Positions 63,483 to 64,000 of a stretch of 64,000 nt of DNA are shown here, piece by piece. Source of the DNA: Candidatus Aegiribacteria sp. (GTDB taxonomy: Bacteria; Fermentibacterota; Fermentibacteria; Fermentibacterales; JCC-6); the NCBI GenBank assembly GCA_013138965.1, contig WTBT01000017.1, positions 62,001 to 126,000 of the forward strand, read 5' to 3'. The notes beneath the pieces were generated by a model. The model had not been told where the DNA came from and searched no databases. It saw only the letters and a list, made by a program, of their open reading frames with translations. The position numbers and the translations under genes were made by a program. Each line of letters begins with the position of its first letter. The stretch's first letter is position 1.

Positions 63483-64000
63483 TCATCCTGTACGGTTTCC
63501 ACCTCATGGGTTACCGCTATCCAGCATCAGGTACAAGATAATGTACATTTCTTAACCTGCAAATTTCACCGGCATTTTACTGCAGCAACGCATACAGCTA
63601 CGTCTACTTCGTTATACCAGGAGCCTTGTATCCACAACTGTCTACGCCGCTTCGAGACAAAAGCCGGTGGAATATGCAGGCTGATTCTAACACATATACC
63701 AGTCCGATTTCACGGCACTACTTCAATACTGCGATCTCCCGCATACTGAGGCCAGCGGGACCTGATGGAATTGATGTGGAAGCAAGAATTGCTGTCATAT
63801 TCCTCCATGGTGACGGGATACAATGACATGATAGCATCACCGCACGGCTTATGTCAATCAGATATCCGGTAATATTAATTCTCGCTCTTCAGAGTTCGTT
63901 CCCAACAGCCATGACCTGTGCAAGATTACTCGTAATTATCCTCTCAATATCACTGCCTTAACAGTAAATTATTCCTTTTCAAGTTGGAGTCAAGGATTGC
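63483..64000. other. apparently non-coding, degraded sequence
   Basis: No gene is supported here. A frame open up to 63826 on the plus strand (with an ATG at 63626) has odd composition, no ribosome site and no recognisable motif, so I do not call it. The sequence is likely debris at the edge of the accessory region. Confidence 0.5.

Noticed and set aside
63626-63826. Open frame of 66 codons on the plus strand.
   Set aside because: No ribosome site, no motif, odd composition and debris around it.
1-64000. CRISPR array, prophage, rRNA operon or replication origin.
   Set aside because: I saw no regularly spaced repeats, phage structural genes, rRNA blocks or DnaA-box clusters.

Overview
The window looks like a piece of chromosome from a Gram-negative, LPS-making bacterium of the FCB superphylum, probably an uncultured candidate lineage (Fermentibacteria-like is my guess, not shown). 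Evidence: a fused LpxC-FabZ enzyme, lpxA/lpxD, BamA, Skp, LptF/LptG and a SprA-type giant outer-membrane protein. Codon use and GC look even across the core. No phage, CRISPR array or rRNA is visible.

Layout. 1-4803 (-): 5' part of a sprA-like gene that runs off the left edge. 4921-7421 (+): lptF-lptG. 7445-16677: a secreted DUF2259-like protein, serC, ligA, a GH57 glucanotransferase/amylase, a large lipoprotein with a degenerate peptidase-like region, and a membrane protein. 16667-33082 (-): a long, tightly packed and often overlapping envelope series, in transcription order prfB (with +1 frameshift), lysS, lolC, lolD, clpC, bamA, skp, lpxD, lpxC-fabZ, lpxA, a DUF5683 protein, an ECF sigma factor, its zinc-finger anti-sigma factor and an outer-membrane protein. 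33375-36906 (+): a CPA2 antiporter, an EIIA-PII-like fusion protein, and a divergent serine hydroxymethyltransferase. 36907-37936: a complete REP-associated (Y1) transposase element. 37937-45656 (-): six pilin-like genes, including a minor pilin with a huge ectodomain. 45800-48879 (-): HydE-like radical SAM, aroE, B12-type radical SAM. 48929-53171 (+): CAP-domain protein, HD-GYP protein and a degenerate HD-GYP paralogue. 53285-59733 (-): TPR protein, dinG-like helicase, recJ, RNase P RNA and a zinc-ribbon coiled-coil protein. 59863-60426: three tRNA genes. 60441-64000: accessory region with an AbiE-type toxin-antitoxin pair, a Fic protein and gene debris.

The main functional theme is outer-membrane building: lipid A synthesis, LPS export (LptFG), lipoprotein release (LolCD), barrel insertion (BamA/Skp), a SprA-like translocon, and a sigma/anti-sigma pair that may sense the envelope. 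The second theme is surface structures and signalling: a minor-pilin operon with probable adhesin-like domains, and a cyclic-di-GMP phosphodiesterase pair.

Non-coding structure worth attention: a 161-166 bp repeat family with 12-bp inverted ends (33199-33359 and 59946-60111), the first copy carrying consensus -35 and -10 boxes in front of the antiporter and the second sitting between two tRNA genes; a transposase element with 45-bp inverted repeats that fills the gap between two convergent stop codons; and a different 104-bp palindrome that forms the 3' end of ligA.
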